Source of the DNA: Arthonia radiata
Lineage: Eukaryota; Ascomycota; Arthoniomycetes; Arthoniales; Arthoniaceae
Assembly (NCBI GenBank): GCA_002989075.1
Contig: PSQN01000005.1
Span: 806,001 to 870,000 of the forward strand
Reading direction: 5' to 3'
Length of the DNA: 64,000 nt
The translations under genes were made by a program, and so were the position numbers. How positions within the stretch are numbered: the first letter of the stretch is position 1; the number at the start of each line of letters is the position of its first letter. Shown one piece after another: positions 22,939 to 32,574 of this stretch. A model generated the notes under the pieces. The model searched no databases. It was not told where the DNA came from and saw only the letters and a program-made list of their open reading frames with translations.

Positions 22939-23937
22939 ATGAACGACTTCTACGAGCGTGTGCAGCAACTACGGGCCACCGTGGAGAAGAAGCGAACAAC
23001 TACAAAGCTTTTCGCTCCCGGTGGACGGCCTCATCGCACCTATTCTTGGGACGCCCGAAATCGCATCCTCACCATCTGGTATGCCGACAACCCATGGCGT
23101 GTCTCCGGGTTCCGCCTCCACGATCGCCCGGGCCTTCGTTCCGGCGCTATTCTGCGCTTCGACGACGAGCCACCGCTTGAGCCTGGCTTCTGGGAAATCG
23201 ATGGCGAATGCGTTCATTTCCTTTCCCAGCCACCGGCAGAACCTGAACTTATAGACGAGGAAGATGATTACGAAGACTTTGAGGACATGCTTCTGCATCT
23301 GCCGCGTGTGGCCGTCGACCCGGCGGTCCACTTTCAAAAGCGAGCAAGATGTCGGAGTGAGGTATGCAATCTGCTGGCCTGTCAAGGAGGTTGCTGCACA
23401 GGCGCTTCCGACATACGACCGTTGGTGCAGCTGCTTGGTGTAGACAACAGTAACCGCCTGGTTTTTCCTCAATACTCGACGTGGCACTATTTCAGCAAGA
23501 CTTTGACGTCGATCACGGCGTACAAACGATGCTTCCTAGATATCGTCTCTGCGCTCGAGATACTCCACTCTCATGGTATCACGCACCGCGATCTCCGCCT
23601 TGACAATATTCTAGTCGACACTACGACCCAGCGAACTCTCCTTTGCGACCTTGAATCGAGATGGGGCAATTTACTCGCTCCAGAACTACTCGCTCCAGAG
23701 CTAGACAAACAACCTACCCTCGACGCAGGATGGACGCCTCAATCTGACATCTTCGACTTTGGTACCGCTATTCAATCATTGATCTACATAAACAACATGG
23801 CAATACCAACCCTGGATTGGCGGGTTCCGGATCCATTCCAGGAGCTGGCCTCATCCTGCCTGCAACGTGATCCGGACCGCCGGCCATCGCTACCGGTAAT
23901 CCGACGTATGCATGAAAGCATCCCTGACGATGGATGA
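22939..23937 (+). CDS. Protein-kinase-like protein with altered DFG motif
   Basis: A 332-residue single-exon protein with a kinase C-lobe. The catalytic loop HRDLRLDN is present (Asp218, Asn223), followed by a CDLES segment where DFG is expected: the metal-binding Asp237 is kept but Phe-Gly is replaced. Helix F Asp (SDIFDFG, about 270-275) and the late Arg of RRPS (315) are present. No glycine-rich loop is visible; the first 120 residues instead form a separate region ending in an acidic stretch. The APE-like motif is doubled (APELLAPEL) by a 15-base tandem duplication. These traits fit the divergent kinase-like proteins common in Pezizomycotina. It may be a weak kinase or a pseudokinase; substrate unknown. 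Confidence 0.85.
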   Translation: MNDFYERVQQLRATVEKKRTTTKLFAPGGRPHRTYSWDARNRILTIWYADNPWRVSGFRLHDRPGLRSGAILRFDDEPPLEPGFWEIDGECVHFLSQPPAEPELIDEEDDYEDFEDMLLHLPRVAVDPAVHFQKRARCRSEVCNLLACQGGCCTGASDIRPLVQLLGVDNSNRLVFPQYSTWHYFSKTLTSITAYKRCFLDIVSALEILHSHGITHRDLRLDNILVDTTTQRTLLCDLESRWGNLLAPELLAPELDKQPTLDAGWTPQSDIFDFGTAIQSLIYINNMAIPTLDWRVPDPFQELASSCLQRDPDRRPSLPVIRRMHESIPDDG

Positions 23938-24087
23938 ACCCGGGAGGTCTGGTCAAATTAGCACCACGTGCCGATGCACCCAGTCAGAAACGCTCTACGA
24001 AACTTGCCGTGGCATGTTTCCTAGGTGCGGTCGGATACTATCAAGACCGCTGTGACTCACCCATCAAAACCCCGAAACTGATGATAG

Positions 24088-24713
24088 TTACGCTGTGGAT
24101 CTCTTCCTCAAACGGGATGCAGCATCACCATTCGGCCCCGTCGCTCTCCTCAACAACGACCACCTTGCGTGTCCACTCTCATCGCTTGCTTTGCCACTAC
24201 CATCGCGAGGACTGCTGCTCTTCGGAAGGAGCAAGCTCTTGACGCTGACAGATCGCTTCGGCTCGTCCGGCTCTCCAAGCGTATATTGTCCCGTGCAGGT
24301 CGTCGCAACCTCCAGCGTCTTGAACGCTCGGCCATCCGCCGCGCAAAGCAACACTCTGAAGTAGTCGACTTTCACCCGTCTCGGACCATCTCTCACGTGT
24401 TTGCTGGTGAGCTCTCTATGCGACTGGGTCAGTCTGCTTGCGGACGGGGGTGCAGATAGAATAAAGCGGCTTACGCAATAAGGGCCGATTCCACATACAC
24501 CCCTTTGTAGGACCGTTTCTCATCACCCGTGCACACAGTCACGGCTGCTCGGATGAGCAACAGATCTTTTGGAAGACTGTCGTTCTCCTCGAACTTCTTG
24601 CGCGGAAGATGTTTCTCCGTGGCTGGCTGAGCCCAGATTGAGAGGCCATGCTGTGTCTCGAGGATCTCCCATGGCCCTTTCTTTTGGGAGGGAAACGTCC
24701 AGGCGCGCTTCAT
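24088..24713 (-). CDS. Small two-exon hypothetical protein
   Basis: Two exons, 24713-24475 and 24415-24088, joined by a 59-base intron with GTAAGC donor, a GACTGAC branch-like site and CATAG acceptor, give 188 residues. The first exon reads as a compact protein rich in Lys, Glu, Trp and aromatic residues. The second continues in phase with a basic, Ser-rich tail. I do not recognise a family. The 3' end faces that of the kinase-like gene, 150 bases away. A plus-strand frame at 24169-24459 also looks protein-like, so the strand is not certain; splice-site quality and frame continuity favour the minus strand. Confidence 0.55.
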
Positions 24714-25168
24714 GGTTCCATTTCATAGCGCAGACGTCTCCGAACGCTGACCATAGCCTGTAAGAGGTACAAGACTTGAATTGGCAGACTGCTGTATTGC
24801 AAGATAGGCCACGTGTCGTGCGGCTGTGAGTGAAAGAGGTCCATAATGCGACACTAGCGACACCACGGCCGTGCGTTTTCTTGTGTTCAATGGAGGACGT
24901 GTGATATACGTGTTATTTAGGCTCGACGCCGTCAAGAACGCATCGCTGCACACTGGGAATGTGTCCGCGCTTTGCCGACGGCGTCGACGGACATATTAGA
25001 TAGCACTGCTGACCCTCTAAGTAATCATACATTCTTCAAGGCTGCAAATGCCCCGCCAGCCTTCTCTCAGACCGAATGCAACCCCCCATGCCAATGCAAA
25101 AGAACTCGTTGATCCCAGTCCATTACCTTCGTTCTTTCATGCAATGCTATCCCTTCTTTCGAACCACC
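24714..25168. other. Intergenic stretch
   Basis: No gene supported. It lies upstream of the small minus-strand gene and downstream of the GH16 gene. Confidence 0.35.
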
Positions 25169-26416
25169 TCAAGAAGCTTGATACACCTTGAACCTTCCCA
25201 ACTCCCAAAACGCATCATTGAAAGCCGCCGGGTTCTGCGCCACGTAATCCGTGCACGATCCCGGGCAGTTGTCCTGCGTGTTGTATACACGCCCAGCCCA
25301 CTGACCACAAAGATCGATGTTGACAATAATACTCTGATTTTTGAAATGACTGCTGATATCGCAGTCTGTGCCCGGAAAGTCCGCCAGCGCATCACCCCAC
25401 TTCGAGGGATCAGGATGCGTAGTGTCCGCAGGGCCCGTGTCGATTGCAGCGGAGACGTCACCAGGAAGTGATGCGCGCGCGAAGAACCAGGTACGGATAC
25501 CCTCCCTCCTGAGTTCAGCTGCGAATACGCCTCCACCGTTCTGGTTGAGCGCAGCGCCGTAGGAATACACCGGCCCTGTCACACCGCAACCTGCGTTGGC
25601 GTCTGTTCCGTTCCAGCAGTTTGTTCCCTCGACCGACCCAGTCTGCTTTCTCTTGACCTTCATCGTGCAGCCGTTGCTCGTGTGCAGCGTGCTCTGCGAG
25701 CCGGATGTGCCTTGGTTGACTGATTCAATCACGTCGATCTCGCCGTTGTTAGGCCAATTGCTTTGATCAGAAAGCCATATTGCCGGCCATGTGCCGCATC
25801 CGTATGGCGAGTGTTTGACGTCGAAGAGGAAGAGGCCGTCATTGTATTGTTTCAAGCTGGAGACGCGCGCGCTGTGCCGGCCGGTGATGGCGTTGGGCTC
25901 GGTCCGGTCGACTTGGACGAACGCCGAGTCGGGCGAGACGAAAGTGGTGTTGCGCGCGTTTGAGTCCGCCTGGCTGTCGTAGTGTACGAAGCCTTGTGCT
26001 GGGTCGTAGGTGTTGAAGTATTGGAAGTTCTGGAAGAAGGTTGCTGGTTCGTCTGCGGTGCTTGTTAGCTTTGTTGCGATAGCAAGTGGAGGGCGCTTAC
26101 ATGTGTCGGCGTGGTTGTACGACAAAGGACTGTAGTCCGGGTACTTGTTGCTTCTCGAACTGCCGACTGCTGCGGCTATGACAATGATGAGGATGATGAC
26201 AGCAAGAACAGAACCGACTATGATCTTCGTGCGCTTTGTCCATGTGCGAGGATGAAACCGCTGTGCGCCGCCGGGTGCTCGCGAAGGAAGGGCATTCCCG
26301 CCGTATGACGAGTCATAGTTCCCTCCATACGGATCTCTTGAGGATTGCATGAATGTGTGATTGTTATTATGAGCTGAGGCTGGATATGATGCAGCATTGG
26401 GCTGCTTGTACGCCAT
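25169..26416 (-). CDS. Membrane-anchored GH16 beta-glucanase
   Basis: A glycoside hydrolase family 16 enzyme, probably an endo-1,3(4)-beta-glucanase or related wall-remodelling enzyme. The cytosolic N-terminus (about 63 residues, Asn/Ser/Tyr-rich) leads into one membrane helix (64-84), so the catalytic domain faces outward: a type II membrane protein. The active-site motif GEIDVIE is intact (nucleophile Glu210, Asp212, acid/base Glu215 in spliced numbering), preceded by the aromatic GTWPAIWLS segment. The frame is open throughout, but 26100-26053 is a good 48-base intron (GTAAGC donor, GCTAAC branch site, CGCAG acceptor) whose removal deletes a family-foreign insert just before the domain. 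The spliced product is 399 residues, exons 26416-26101 and 26052-25169. Confidence 0.93.
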   Translation of the reverse strand: MAYKQPNAASYPASAHNNNHTFMQSSRDPYGGNYDSSYGGNALPSRAPGGAQRFHPRTWTKRTKIIVGSVLAVIILIIVIAAAVGSSRSNKYPDYSPLSYNHADTCKRPPLAIATKLTSTADEPATFFQNFQYFNTYDPAQGFVHYDSQADSNARNTTFVSPDSAFVQVDRTEPNAITGRHSARVSSLKQYNDGLFLFDVKHSPYGCGTWPAIWLSDQSNWPNNGEIDVIESVNQGTSGSQSTLHTSNGCTMKVKRKQTGSVEGTNCWNGTDANAGCGVTGPVYSYGAALNQNGGGVFAAELRREGIRTWFFARASLPGDVSAAIDTGPADTTHPDPSKWGDALADFPGTDCDISSHFKNQSIIVNIDLCGQWAGRVYNTQDNCPGSCTDYVAQNPAAFNDAFWELGRFKVYQAS

Positions 26417-27274
26417 GCTCGGCGATGTAGAAAAGGAAACGCTCCTTCAGGATATTTCTTATTTTTCGAATAGCAAGCGATGGCTTTCTTTGAATGAGTG
26501 TTGCACAACAGCAATCCGTTCGTATACGAAACACTCGAAATTGGCTGGTAGAAGGTTAAGATGTAAGAGATGAAGCAAGACAAAGCTGGAATGGAGTAAG
26601 CAAGGAGATGATTCCAAAGAGCTTGACAAACAATTTAGAAACGCTTGTTGCTGGGCCAAACGAGTGGATACGGGTTGCGACCTGATGACGCGTAACGTGA
26701 TCGGCGCTAACAAGAAAAGAAACGGCGCTGCAGCCCTGCTTTTACGGGGGCTGAAACGCCGCTCCAGGGGCACGCAAGCCCTGCATTTCAACAACGGAGT
26801 GCCTCCGCATGGTCGCCCCACACAGAATGTGCGGGCGTACGTGCGCAGGGAGTACTCACTCAAAAGCCCAAAGTCGAACTCCGTAGGAATGCGGCCAATA
26901 GATTTCCACGATTGATTTACTGAGCCTTTTTGTAGATGCAAACATGTAACAAAATATATGGAATTTGAGAATGTGAGATGAGATCAAAAAGGTGTATGTT
27001 AGTTCCTCGACTGGCGTCCATGGACGCACTCTGACTCTTTCACAGCCAATGGTCTAGTGGTATGATTCTCGCTTTGGGTTGCATACGCCGTCTGCGAGAG
27101 GCCCCGCGTTCGAATGTAAATTCTGACTTTACCATTCTGACGTAATGCACCATTCTGACATGATTCATAGCGCGGTTGGACCCCAAACACTTTCTCTTTT
27201 TGCTACGTTGGACATCGTTTGGTGCTTTTTTGGCTTCGTCGCGCCCTGGGACGTGTACTAAGCGACTTCAAACA
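26417..27274. other. Intergenic stretch with a truncated tRNA gene
   Basis: Upstream region of the GH16 gene. It contains a partial tRNA-Pro at 27045-27115 followed by three ATTCTGAC motifs. The minus-strand frame at 26459-26941 is judged to be leader or non-coding. Confidence 0.45.
27045..27115 (+). pseudogene. Truncated tRNA-Pro (anticodon TGG) with intron
   Basis: The D-arm (GGTCTAGTGGTATGATT), anticodon stem CTCGC/GCGAG and loop TTTGGG match fungal tRNA-Pro. A 14-base intron-like insert follows one base after the anticodon, the normal eukaryotic place. The T-arm begins (GCGTTCGAAT) but its 3' stem and the acceptor strand are missing; unrelated AT-rich sequence follows. It is therefore most likely a 3'-truncated, non-functional copy. 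Confidence 0.65.
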
Positions 27275-27691
27275 TCAGCGTGACAGCCCTTCGACCTTCT
27301 GGTATGCTGTTCCTGTGGGATCAGTAGCTAACATTGACTGAATGCTCGTCCGTCCACAGGGGTCAAATATATGATTGCGCGGGACAGTCACCAAATCCTT
27401 AGGGTTACGGCCGTAGATGTTTTGGACCTTGAAGTTCAATGCAGGACACTCGCATGCTAAGCGCTGGGGTTTTTTTGTCACGTCCGCGCTGGATCTGGCG
27501 TACATGTGAACGCAATGCAAACTTTCTCCGCCGATCTCTGGATTGTGAAAGTATTCAAACTCGGGTTTATTTATGTCGAGCCACAATGGACCTTTCGTGG
27601 TGGAGATTGGCAAGCGATCAAACGCGGCCCCGGTTGCCGTGGCAGCCATACGCGCTAAACAATTCTCCCGATTCGACTGCGGACCTTGCAC
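27275..27691 (-). CDS. Possible small hypothetical protein
   Basis: A 138-residue single-exon frame with balanced composition, including several Trp, Tyr, Pro and Cys residues and a TGTAYQK end. No family, signal peptide or membrane segment is recognised. Two in-frame starts are possible, the second 14 codons in (MAATATG). It lies head to head with the GCK kinase gene at 27837, 145 bases away, so a shared promoter is possible. The evidence is only frame length and composition. Confidence 0.35.
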   Translation of the reverse strand: MQGPQSNRENCLARMAATATGAAFDRLPISTTKGPLWLDINKPEFEYFHNPEIGGESLHCVHMYARSSADVTKKPQRLACECPALNFKVQNIYGRNPKDLVTVPRNHIFDPCGRTSIQSMLATDPTGTAYQKVEGLSR

Positions 27692-27836
27692 ATACCGCTG
27701 TTTGCTTGTCCAGACCCCCGGAGCTTAGGCGCTATCGCAAAGCTCTGGAGCTCCATCTATCCTTATCTTGACACATTTGCGCAGTTCTGCTCATCTTTCT
27801 TCGGCCTCTCCGCGCTGGCCTGTTATCACCTCCACG

Positions 27837-30311
27837 ATGGACCTCGACGACCCGTCTCTTGCATATGAGATGCAAGAGGAGCTTGGCAGTGAGTGCCTCT
27901 GAACATCAAGAAAATTATTGAGCTGACAAAGCACTAGGTGGAAGCTTCGGAGTCGTATACAAAGCTCGCGAGCGAAGCACCGGCGAGCTTGTCGCAATAA
28001 AACACGTCAGTTCAGACAGGGTCCAATCCTTCGGACGAGCACCGACTGACTGCATGCAGATCGACCTAGACGGCACAGACGACGACATCAAAGACATACA
28101 ACAAGAGATCAGCTGTCTCAGCACATGCTCTAGTCCTTTCGTAACAAAATACAAGACCAGCTTTGTTCGCGGCGTCAAGCTATGGATTGTCATGGAGTTT
28201 CTAGGAGGTGGATCATGCCTAGACATCGTACGTCGTACTCAGCACCTGCGACTGGCGCAGCTAACAGAAGACAGGCAAAAGAAGGTCTCTTCAGTGAAGC
28301 GCACATCGCCATCATCTGCAGGGAGCTGCTCTCAGGGTTGGACTATCTACACAACACCGGCAAGATACATCGCGACATCAAGGCGGCCAACATTCTATTG
28401 TCCAGCAATGGCAGAGTCAAAATCGCAGATTTCGGTGTCGCCGCGCAGTTGACAAGCATGAAGTCGCAACGAATGACGTTCGTGGGCACACCGTACTGGA
28501 TGGCGCCGGAGGTCATACAAGAGAACGGCTACGACTTTAAGGCTGATATCTGGTCGCTCGGGATCACTGCGATGGAGCTTGTCAGTGGGGAGCCTCCAAA
28601 CGCTGATCTCCATCCAATGAAGGCGTTGTTTCACATACCAAAGAGCCCGGCACCAAAGCTTGAGGGTCGCTTTAGCCGCGACTTTAAAGGCTTTGTTGCA
28701 TCATGTCTGGTGAAAGATTGCGACGAGCGACCCACAGCACGGGAGCTCCTGCAACATCGCTTTATCCAAAGAGCTGGAAGAGTGACATTATTGAAAGACT
28801 TAGTAGACGTCAACGACCGCAAGAGAGCAGCAAGCCCGGACAAGAAGGACGTCAAGTATTACGAGGAGACGATGAGGGATATGAACAGGCCGAGCGACGA
28901 CAACGATTGGGTATTTGACACAGTAAAGCCTTCGACTGCCTTTCCGCCTCCTCCGCTGCCTCAGCGTGAGCCTCAAAGTGACACCGAAATCCACACGATG
29001 AAGAAGCGAAAACTGTCGCAGACTTTCACGGCTGAGCCACCGACTGAGATGATGGAGAGACTGGATTTGAACAACGCGAAGCCGCCACAGGAGGTGGAGA
29101 TGACACCGCTGCCACAAAACACAGTGAGGACGATTCAACGAAGGCACTCCGCAGCTGCGACAGGCACGGCAAGAAGAATCACCACCGCGTCTAGAAGACA
29201 GAGCATGTTGATGCCACCTACCCCTGAATCAGGCTCCCCTTCGCCAAACGCCAGTCCGTCACCATCGCCAGTCCGGCGACAGAGCAATGCCAGGAAGCGA
29301 GAGCCCCTCGCGATTGATAGCAGTTTTGGCAATAGCCCGTCGGGTGCTCGTCCTTTCCGCCGCGTTTCAGAGGAGCAGTGTGCATCTGGGTCGATCGCAC
29401 CCATTCTCGAGGACAGCCCGCCCAATCGCGACAACTCTGAGAACATTCCACCGCCAGCAGAAGCAACGACCAGGGAGGCAAAGCTTGGCCGCAAGATCTT
29501 CGCCAAGGTCGTTGACCCAGCTTTCCAAGTAACCTACGCGCACACCGCATCTAGCAGCAGCAGAGAAGCTTTGGCAATGGTGGGCCTCGCATGGAGCAAG
29601 CTGGATGCCATCGACCCAGAGGGAGGTGCAGCCTTCTTCAGAGCCATCGCAGAAAAGCTACAGTTCGAGCCGAAGCTCTCCGCCGCTGTTCTTCCACCAC
29701 GACAACCGCAAACACCCAGCCGTCTCTCATCGACAGCCAGCTCCCAAGCCACGCCAATCCGCACACCATCTGCTACTCCATCACGCATATCCTCAAAAGA
29801 AAACGGCTCACCTCAGAAACCATCTAGCAAGCTCGTCCTCGCACAAAGCAACCCACACCTCCAAAGCCACGCACGTCGACAAAGCAGCCAAGTCACCCTG
29901 GTTAGCGCCACGGGTGAGCAAGCCAGCCCCGCGCCGTCTCGCAGCCCCAGCAAGCTCGAGCGTAGCCCTTCAAAGGCGTCAAACCTCGAAAGAAGTCCTT
30001 CGAAGATCCCTAACCATGAGCGCACGCCATCAAAGCCATCCAACCTCGAACGCACGCCTTCCAAGGCATCGGCACTCGAGCGCAGCCCCTCGAAGATCTC
30101 TGCTTTAGAGCGCAGTCCGTCAAAGGTTGCGGTGGACCGCAGCCCCTCGAAAGCCTCGGCGTTGGATAGGAGCCCGTCAAAGGCACAGAGGCGGGAGTCG
30201 GCGATTCCAGATCTGACCCCGGCGCAGGCAGCGCAGAGTGAGCAGAGTCGGCGGATGAGTGAGTATATGCACAATCGGTGGGTGGAGGGGATGAAGCAGC
30301 GGTGGGGGTAG
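27837..30311 (+). CDS. STE20-family germinal-centre kinase (GCK), possibly Sid1/SepL-like
   Basis: A Ser/Thr protein kinase of the STE20/GCK group, which act in septation, polarity and morphogenesis pathways in fungi. Exons 27837-27888, 27938-28005, 28060-28227 and 28275-30311 give 774 residues; introns are 49, 54 and 47 bases. The catalytic domain starts at the N-terminus, as usual for GCKs: glycine loop GSGSFGVVY, Lys39, HRD with Asp130, DFG 148-150 and the STE20 signature GTPYWMAPE. The tail is long and disordered, with a short conserved-looking helical block (LAWSKLDAIDPEGGAAFF) and an end reading RWVEGMKQRW. Between them nine [ST]PSK units stand in tandem, each a full CDK consensus site. 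Assignment to Sid1/SepL rather than the MST1 or POD6/Kic1 branches is uncertain and needs a tree. Confidence 0.92.
29940..30190 (+). repeat. Coding tandem repeat of [ER/DR][ST]PSK units
   Basis: Nine copies of a six-residue core ERSPSK, ERTPSK or DRSPSK (the first reads SRSPSK), separated by three to five variable residues, in the tail of the GCK kinase. Units are 24-30 bases and have diverged at silent sites, so the array is not brand new. Each core is S/T-P-x-K, the optimal CDK phosphorylation site. Confidence 0.85.
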
Positions 30312-30694
30312 TTGTCACGGAACATGGAAGGGTCGTGAGGGCCGAGGTGAAGCATTCGCACCTGCACAAACCGAACAGAAGATGGGTAGAGAGAGGGAGT
30401 ATATGGGGGGTTGCGAAGATCGCTGAAATGGTGAGTGACGTGGGGTGAAAGGAGGGCAAGGTGGGCTGGATAGGTGGTCATTCACTCCTCTGGCATGGCG
30501 ACGGAAGCATTGTACTCCTCCTGTACGATTTCACGCACAGCGCGGTTGCATAGCGTCATAGATGTGTGTTTCTGATTTATTGCATGGAGCATCTAGCGTT
30601 CAATCATCATTTCTGACATAGCGATCTTTCATTCCCCCCTTATACGTGCACAGTTCCACGCCTCACAAAATTGCTCACATGTACACCTTAACCT
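30312..30694. other. Convergent intergenic stretch
   Basis: 3' ends of the GCK kinase and the first membrane microprotein. Nothing else seen. Confidence 0.4.
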
Positions 30695-31054
30695 CTATGC
30701 TGTCAGTGATGTCGCCAGCGGCGTTGATCGAGATTGGTGCGTCTCGTCAAACCCCATCGCATCCACCTCCCCTTGCTCCTCCCACCACTCCCCATAATCA
30801 ATGACAGGTGTCTCGGGTCCGTCGACAACGTCGACAATAGAGTCTTCCACCTCCAATGCAACATTGACGTGCGGCCTAAGCTTGTGATAGAACATGAAGC
30901 CCGGCAAGAGGTGATCGAGCCTTGTGTAGCAGGTTGAGCCATATACGGCGCAGATGCCCATTTCGAGGAGCCTGAATGCGATGAGGGAGACGTAGACCAT
31001 GAGGAGGTATACGAGGAGGGCGAGGGCGATGCGGAAGCGCAGTGGGAGATGCAT
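30695..31054 (-). CDS. Single-pass membrane microprotein, CxC-T-D-P family, member 1
   Basis: A 119-residue protein: a membrane helix at about 8-28, then the motif C35-x6-C42-x-T44-x2-D47-x3-P51, then an acidic soluble tail with Trp-Trp-Glu. The frame is open further upstream (to 31393), but the ATG at 31054 places the helix at the N-terminus as in the three relatives at 36208, 37080 and 37823. Around the motif it reads MGIC...STC-T-LD-PG, closest to member 3. I do not know this family. The topology is ambiguous (signal anchor with the Cys pair outside, or reversed). The two conserved Cys could form a disulfide or coordinate a metal or cofactor; this is inference. Confidence 0.65.
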   Translation of the reverse strand: MHLPLRFRIALALLVYLLMVYVSLIAFRLLEMGICAVYGSTCYTRLDHLLPGFMFYHKLRPHVNVALEVEDSIVDVVDGPETPVIDYGEWWEEQGEVDAMGFDETHQSRSTPLATSLTA

Positions 31055-31606
31055 GATGGGTGTTGGGCGCACGCTGCTGTGATTGAGGCGATGAGAACTT
31101 TGCAGGGCTGCCTGGATGAGTGGGACTGGATGCTCACTTGGGAGGTCTTGGGCGCGTGATATGTTGACGACGAATGAGCTCAGCTCGAAACGCCTGCTAC
31201 GAACGTACTGGAGATTCAGATTGTCTATTAGGGAGGTTGATGCTAGGTCGCTTCGTTCTTTTGGGAGCACGATGACGATTGTGGTCTTTAGCAAACGCCA
31301 CGAAGTGCCAAGTGTAAGTTTCACTTGTTTCCAGTACCAAGTGGAGGCGACTTCTATCCACCTCGTCGCAGCAAGCTCCACTTGTCTGGTCACTGGCTGT
31401 CATCTCACGAGCCCGCTTTGCAGACGACGGAAGCTTGGGACATCGTCGCCTCACTCATCTTTCACGATGTCGACCGAAATAGCAACACGAGTTGCTTATC
31501 TCTTTTATCTTGCCTACGGTGTTGCCTCTCTTTCTCTGTCTGCATCAGCCAGAGTGATGCACGTCCAGGCTGATCACAGATGCGGCCATGCTTGACACAC
31601 GGAGCC

Positions 31607-31822
31607 ATGGCTCCGCAACCAGTATTCCTGACCATGCTTGCGCTGGTTTATCTTCTTACAATCTCCTCCGCTGGCATCATTGAGCCCGTTGCACCTGTTG
31701 TTGGCAAAATCTCCATCGGAACACAACCTGCATCCTCTTCTGTTCCCTACAATAGCTTTCATCTCCGAGCGCGTCGACGGCTGTTCAATTTCCATGAGCG
31801 CAGTCCAGATCAGAGTCGTTGA
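31607..31822 (+). CDS. Candidate small secreted protein
   Basis: A 71-residue frame whose first 22 residues look like a signal peptide (MAPQPV, hydrophobic core, SSAG). The mature part is about 49 residues without Cys, ending in a basic Arg-rich segment. The ATG context (GAGCCATGG) is good. A minus-strand frame overlaps it. An unseen intron could change the C-terminus. Weakly supported. Confidence 0.28.
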   Translation: MAPQPVFLTMLALVYLLTISSAGIIEPVAPVVGKISIGTQPASSSVPYNSFHLRARRRLFNFHERSPDQSR

Positions 31823-32449
31823 GGGTCGCACGCACTGTAGCTCGATCACTGTCGTATGCAGTTGCTCAGCTTCTATGCAAATTGTCGCTGTGAAGGACAT
31901 GTACATTTTCATGTTCAATCGTGTAAGAGTTGAAACTGTAACAATATGAGTCTGTACGCAGTCCGATAATCACGTGATACCATCATCTATCGGCGGCCCG
32001 TGCTTTGCTTGGCGCAACTCAAGGATCGATTTTTGACCGTAAAAAACTTATCTTCACCTCTTCGAAGCTGGGAAAGGCCAGCGACGCCAAAACAGGCCCT
32101 GAAAAGAAAGTCTTTGACGATGTTTGAATGCTCTGCGTGTTCAACTCAAGCATAGCCGGTGTATGTACGTATTTACAGCATCCATGAGGACTGAGCCCGT
32201 TTTTCGTAATGGCAAAGGTACAGAGACTCCTGAGCAGGTGCTGAAAAGCAAGGTTGTGGCTATGCTGAGCTGCTGCTTGTATCAGAAGTACCTATTATGT
32301 AACTAATTCAGGGGCGACCAAGTTAAATAGCGATGTACTTCATTGCGTACGCAGACAAAGGGCTTCCGATGCTAATGAACTTAGTTCTACCGACCTTCTC
32401 CAGCGTACACATTGACCCTTGGACGCCGACTGAAGTATATACCAAACAA

Positions 32450-32565
32450 GATGAATTCAGAACGACATGAAACCCAAACGGCATAGACATCGACTGACAA
32501 GAACATCGAATAACATGAACACCGAACGACTTGAACATCGAATAATTTGAACATCAAACAGAACA
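32450..32565. repeat. Imperfect tandem repeat, unit about 16 bases
   Basis: Five to six diverged copies resembling TTGAACATCGAATAA or ATGAACACCGAACGA, ending just past the stop codon of the RNase gene. It probably lies in that gene's 3' untranslated region. Confidence 0.5.
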
Positions 32566-32574
32566 AGCGCTTTG

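Larger units (their letters stand above)
31055..32574. other. Intergenic stretch with a candidate small secreted protein
   Basis: Aside from the tentative frame at 31607-31822, I see no gene. Near the right end (about 32450-32565) is an imperfect tandem repeat with a 15-17 base unit related to TTGAACATCGAATAA. Confidence 0.4.

Noticed and set aside
26459-26941. Minus-strand frame of 160 codons upstream of GH16
   Set aside because: Leucine/serine-rich without order; it matches the leader and promoter of the GH16 gene.
31055-31393. N-terminal extension of microprotein 1 by 113 residues
   Set aside because: The three relatives begin just before the membrane helix, so this part is more likely untranslated leader.
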